Notes under the pieces: generated by a model | What the model saw: the letters and a program-made list of their open reading frames with translations, nothing else | Databases searched by the model: none | Told to the model about the DNA's origin: nothing | Program-made: the position numbers and the translations under genes | NCBI RefSeq assembly: GCF_013044505.1 | Contig: NZ_JABERD010000051.1 | Coordinates: 1 to 53,457 of the forward strand | Length of the DNA stretch: 53,457 nt | Direction of reading: 5' to 3' | DNA from: Streptomyces sp. S3(2020) | Lineage (GTDB): Bacteria; Actinomycetota; Actinomycetes; Streptomycetales; Streptomycetaceae | Shown here: positions 50,613 to 53,457 of the stretch, in pieces | Layout of the letters: the number at the start of each line of letters is the position of its first letter | Position numbering within the stretch: the first letter of the stretch is position 1

Positions 50613-52592
50613 GTGACACGCACCAGCGCGCCAGGCCCAGAGGTCACCTACCGGGCCCGTCCCCGCGCCCTGCTCGTGGCGGTGGCCGCCGCGTTCGCCC
50701 CGACGCTCGTCGTCCCCGCGAGCGCGCACGCGGCGTCCACCAAGGCCGGCACCCGCATCACCGTCGGCTCCGGGGAGACCCTGGAGCTCACCGAGACGAC
50801 GACCGCATGCCGCCTCACCATCGCGGAGGGCGGCGTCATCACCGTCCCCGACGGCTACAACCTCACCCTCACCGTCAACGGCGTGGAGACCGGCGCCAAG
50901 CTGGCCGCCCTCACCGACGGCTACGGCGGAGCGGCCGTCGCGATAGCCGCGGGCACCTACCGCGGCACGATCGTCCTGACGGTCGCCGAGGCCACCGACC
51001 TCGCCTACAGCGACCTCACCTTCCCCTTCCGGCAGGCGATCTACGTCGACGCCGACGGGGTCGACGAGGCCAAGTCGGTCCCCTCCGACGTACGCGGCGG
51101 CACCGTCACCGACACCTCCGCCTCGAACATCCAACTCCTGTCCAACGGCGAGTCGTTCAACGGCGTCTATGTCACCGGCGGCGGCACCTACACCCTCACC
51201 AACCCGAAGATCGCCTTCGACGGCAACGGCCGCTGCGACTTCATCGGCTACGGCGCCTCCGTCGTCGGCACCGGCGAGGGCACCACCCTCGTCCTCGACG
51301 GCGCCACCATCAACAACGTGGGCGTGGTCCGTACCGCGGTCATCGCCGACGCCACCGCCAACGTCGTCGTCAAGAACTCCACCCTGCACTGCGCCGACGG
51401 CACCGTCCCCGCCGAGTACCCGACCGCCGGCACCGGCGACACCCGCTACATGATCACCGTGCCGTGGATGCTGGGCCTGTCCGGCAACGTCCGCACCACC
51501 AACCTGCTCGGCACCAGCACCCGCGCGTCCTTCGTCAACTCCACGATCTCCTCGGAGAAATGGGGCGCCCTGTCCGTCGACGGCGGCAGCTACTGCACCC
51601 TCACCGCCATCAACTCCACCATCGCCAACACCGGCGGCCAGGGCTACGGCTCCTACGCCATCGGCAACGTCACCGAGCACTTCCTCGGCTGCACCTTCGA
51701 CGTCGGCGACTACGCCCTCATCCACTGGGGCGCCTCCGCCCACTACGGCGACAGCACCGCCGCCGCGGTCGCCGCACTCAACGAGTCCCTGGAGATCGGG
51801 CTCACCAGCGCCGAGTTGAGCGGCCTTCCGGTGAAGTCGACCGTCATCGACTCCGGCCGATTCATGGTCCTGTGGTACGCGGCCGGATCCGTCACCATCG
51901 ACGGCGGCACCCAGGTCAACACCGCCGAGACCACGTTCATGTGCAAGGCTGTCGCGGGCACCGTCACCGTCGACGGCTCCGACGGGGCCGCCATCAACCC
52001 CGGGAACGGCGTCATCTTCCAGCTGATGGACACCGACCGCCCCAGCAGCGTGACGGTGTCGGGCAAGCCCTGGAAGACCGAGACGATCGGCACCTACACC
52101 GAACCCACGGGAAGTCCCACCAAGTCGTCCAGCTGGACCACCACCAGCTCCCAGTCCACGGACGCGAAGGCCACCTTCACGGACATCGCGCTGACCGGCG
52201 ACCTCTACAACTCGGTGCGGGGCGGCGGCAACGCGAGCCTCCAGGGCCAGAACCTGACCGTGAGCCTCACCGGCTCCACGATCGAGGGCGTCATCTCCGC
52301 GTCCACGGCCAAGCACAGCGTGTCGACGATCACCTCGGCCGAGTACCGCGAGATCAGCGAGGTCACCAACACCGCGAGCGCGGTCGTCAACAACGGCGTC
52401 CTGGTGACCCTGGGCGCCGGCTCCACCTGGACGGTCACCGGCACCTCGTACCTGAGCGCGCTGACCCTGGCGTCGGACGCCGCGATCGAGGCGCCGTCCG
52501 GCAAGACGGTGACGCTCACGGTCGACGGGACCACCAAGGCGATCACCGCGGGCACCGCGTACACGGGAGCCATCACCCTGACCGTGGCGTAA
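50613..52592 (+). CDS. Large secreted right-handed beta-helix protein
   Basis: A 659-residue exported protein. Signal peptide of about 40 residues (basic start, Ala/Val core, ASAHA-A cleavage). The mature part is Thr/Gly/Asn-rich with regularly spaced beta turns (TLVLDGATINN, NVVVKNSTLHC, SFVNSTIS, TAINSTIAN, VTIDGGTQVN), typical of right-handed parallel beta-helices. Residues about 48-125 and the last 65 or so share a module (ITVPDGYNLTLTVNG... GTYRGTIVLTVA versus IEAPSGKTVTLTVDG... GTAYTGAITLTVA), so both ends of the helix are capped by the same repeat. No catalytic family recognised and no anchor. GTG with AAGGGAG. Resembles adhesin- or pectate-lyase-like surface proteins. Confidence 0.72.
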   Translation: MTRTSAPGPEVTYRARPRALLVAVAAAFAPTLVVPASAHAASTKAGTRITVGSGETLELTETTTACRLTIAEGGVITVPDGYNLTLTVNGVETGAKLAALTDGYGGAAVAIAAGTYRGTIVLTVAEATDLAYSDLTFPFRQAIYVDADGVDEAKSVPSDVRGGTVTDTSASNIQLLSNGESFNGVYVTGGGTYTLTNPKIAFDGNGRCDFIGYGASVVGTGEGTTLVLDGATINNVGVVRTAVIADATANVVVKNSTLHCADGTVPAEYPTAGTGDTRYMITVPWMLGLSGNVRTTNLLGTSTRASFVNSTISSEKWGALSVDGGSYCTLTAINSTIANTGGQGYGSYAIGNVTEHFLGCTFDVGDYALIHWGASAHYGDSTAAAVAALNESLEIGLTSAELSGLPVKSTVIDSGRFMVLWYAAGSVTIDGGTQVNTAETTFMCKAVAGTVTVDGSDGAAINPGNGVIFQLMDTDRPSSVTVSGKPWKTETIGTYTEPTGSPTKSSSWTTTSSQSTDAKATFTDIALTGDLYNSVRGGGNASLQGQNLTVSLTGSTIEGVISASTAKHSVSTITSAEYREISEVTNTASAVVNNGVLVTLGAGSTWTVTGTSYLSALTLASDAAIEAPSGKTVTLTVDGTTKAITAGTAYTGAITLTVA

Positions 52593-52608
52593 CCGCACGA
52601 AGAGCGCT

Positions 52609-52645
52609 CGGCCCCCGGAACGGTGCTTCACCGTTCCGGGGGCCG
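52609..52645. terminator. Strong bidirectional terminator
   Basis: A perfect 16-bp stem, 52609-52624 with 52630-52645 (CGGCCCCCGGAACGGT and complement), loop GCTTC. It lies between the convergent beta-helix and SDR genes and serves both. Confidence 0.9.
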
Positions 52646-52671
52646 GAGTCGTCATGGTCGATGGGCCTTCG

Positions 52672-53457
52672 CTAGGCCCCGATCATGTTGTAGCCCCCGT
52701 CCGCCACGAGGAAGCCCCCGGTGATGTGGTTCGCGTCCTGTGTGGCCAGGAACAGCGCGGCCCCCGCGAGCTCCTCGGGGCCGGGAATCCGACCCATCGG
52801 CGTGGCCCCGCGCAGCACCTCGCCGCGCCCGCTCTTCCAGTCGTCCCGCCCGAGGGTCGCCTCGGTCTCGATGAACCCGGGTGCGAAGACGTTGACCCGG
52901 ACACGGGGTGCGAAGGCATGGGCGTACGACTTGGTCAGGCCGATGATCCCGTACTTCGCGGCCGCGTACTGCGGTGCCCGCGCACTGCCGCGCACCACCA
53001 CCGTGGAGCCGATGTTGACGATGGCGCCGCCCCCCTCCTGCTCCAGCATCCGGGCCCCGAACTCATGGGTGCACAGCAGCGTGCCCTTGATGTCGACGGC
53101 GAGCACATGGTCGATGGACTCCTCGGTGATGTCCCGCCAGGACATCTGCTCGCGGGCCACGTCGCCGACGTTGTTGACCGCCACGTCGAGGCGGCCGAAG
53201 TGTGCCCAGACGTCGTCCGCGAGCTGCCTGATCTGGTCGTGCTCGGCGATGTCGGCCTGGACGACGAAGGCCTTGCGGCCGAGCGCGGCGACCCGCTCGG
53301 CCGTCGCCTCGGCGCCCTCGCGGGAGCTCCGGTAGTGGACGGCGACATCGGCGCCCTCCTGTGCGGCGCGTACGGCGATCGCGGCGCCGAAGCCGGTGCC
53401 GGCGCCGGTGACGAGGACGGTCCGGCCGGTGAAGCGTGCGGGGGTCGGGGTCGGGGT
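52672..53457 (-). CDS. SDR family oxidoreductase, 5' end outside the window
   Basis: At least 261 residues; the start lies beyond the right edge. TGAGTGFG coenzyme loop at the visible N-terminus, VNNVG, Ser in NIGSTVVV, catalytic YAAAK and C-terminal ADGGYNMIGA. Close in type to 3-oxoacyl-ACP reductase-like SDRs. Upstream context is unknown, so its role cannot be stated. Confidence 0.88.
   Translation of the reverse strand, partial: TPTPTPARFTGRTVLVTGAGTGFGAAIAVRAAQEGADVAVHYRSSREGAEATAERVAALGRKAFVVQADIAEHDQIRQLADDVWAHFGRLDVAVNNVGDVAREQMSWRDITEESIDHVLAVDIKGTLLCTHEFGARMLEQEGGGAIVNIGSTVVVRGSARAPQYAAAKYGIIGLTKSYAHAFAPRVRVNVFAPGFIETEATLGRDDWKSGRGEVLRGATPMGRIPGPEELAGAALFLATQDANHITGGFLVADGGYNMIGA

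Overview
The window is high-GC actinobacterial DNA and almost certainly Streptomyces. The evidence is strong G/C bias at third codon positions, many GTG/TTG starts, long runs of genes with 4-bp overlaps (ATGA/GTGA), a complete conservon (sensor, roadblock protein, DUF742 protein, GTPase, P450s), a CUT1 sugar importer without its own ATPase, and hairpin terminators without U-tracts. I found no tRNA, rRNA, insertion sequence, integrase or CRISPR array. The stretch looks like chromosomal accessory and metabolic DNA.

Layout. 1-3.7 kb: start of a secreted GH64-type glucanase behind a LacI-type operator, a dienelactone-hydrolase-like enzyme, a YciO/Sua5-family protein and a two-HTH PucR-like regulator. 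3.7-8.9 kb: a six-gene conservon, cvnA-B-C-D plus two P450s, the first of which has lost the ExxR arginine. 8.9-13.6 kb: single genes (phosphotransferase-like, SRPBCC, AMIN-like secreted protein, lipoprotein, nucleotidyltransferase). 13.6-15.4 kb: a second-type methionyl-tRNA synthetase preceded by a short leader ORF with tandem Met codons and a terminator/antiterminator. 15.4-20.8 kb: glucarate dehydratase, 5-dehydro-4-deoxyglucarate dehydratase and an ABC importer, one operon. 20.9-22.9 kb: a SUMF1-like protein and an alanyl-tRNA-synthetase-like protein without editing domain, preceded by an Ala-rich leader ORF with a four-segment attenuator. 23-28.2 kb: a two-component system divergent from an ABC/FtsX transporter. 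28.2-30.1 kb: a gene remnant, a flavodoxin-like protein and a LysR regulator. 30-37.1 kb: an aerobic form I CO dehydrogenase operon (coxM-S-L plus XdhC, MoxR and VWA maturation genes). 37.3-41.4 kb: two methyltransferases, an acetyltransferase and a TPR protein. 41.4-50.5 kb: a catabolic island (CMD-family enzyme, HMG-lyase-like aldolase, SDR, LigI-like hydrolase, FAD oxidase, SsuABC-like importer, VOC protein) with repeated TGTCGACA operators. 50.6-53.4 kb: a large secreted beta-helix protein and a partial SDR.

The most striking signal is the pair of leader-peptide attenuators. Both synthetase-like genes sit behind a short ORF whose ATG lies 6-7 nt downstream of a TACCNT -10 box, so the leader message is probably leaderless. 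In each, the leader carries clustered codons for the cognate amino acid (Met-Met, or Ala-Ala-Ala), overlapping or abutting RNA segment 1 of a 1:2 / 2:3 / 3:4 alternative-hairpin set that ends in a terminator. This predicts that each synthetase paralogue is switched on when its own aminoacyl-tRNA runs short. All RNA structures were worked out by eye and no searches were run.
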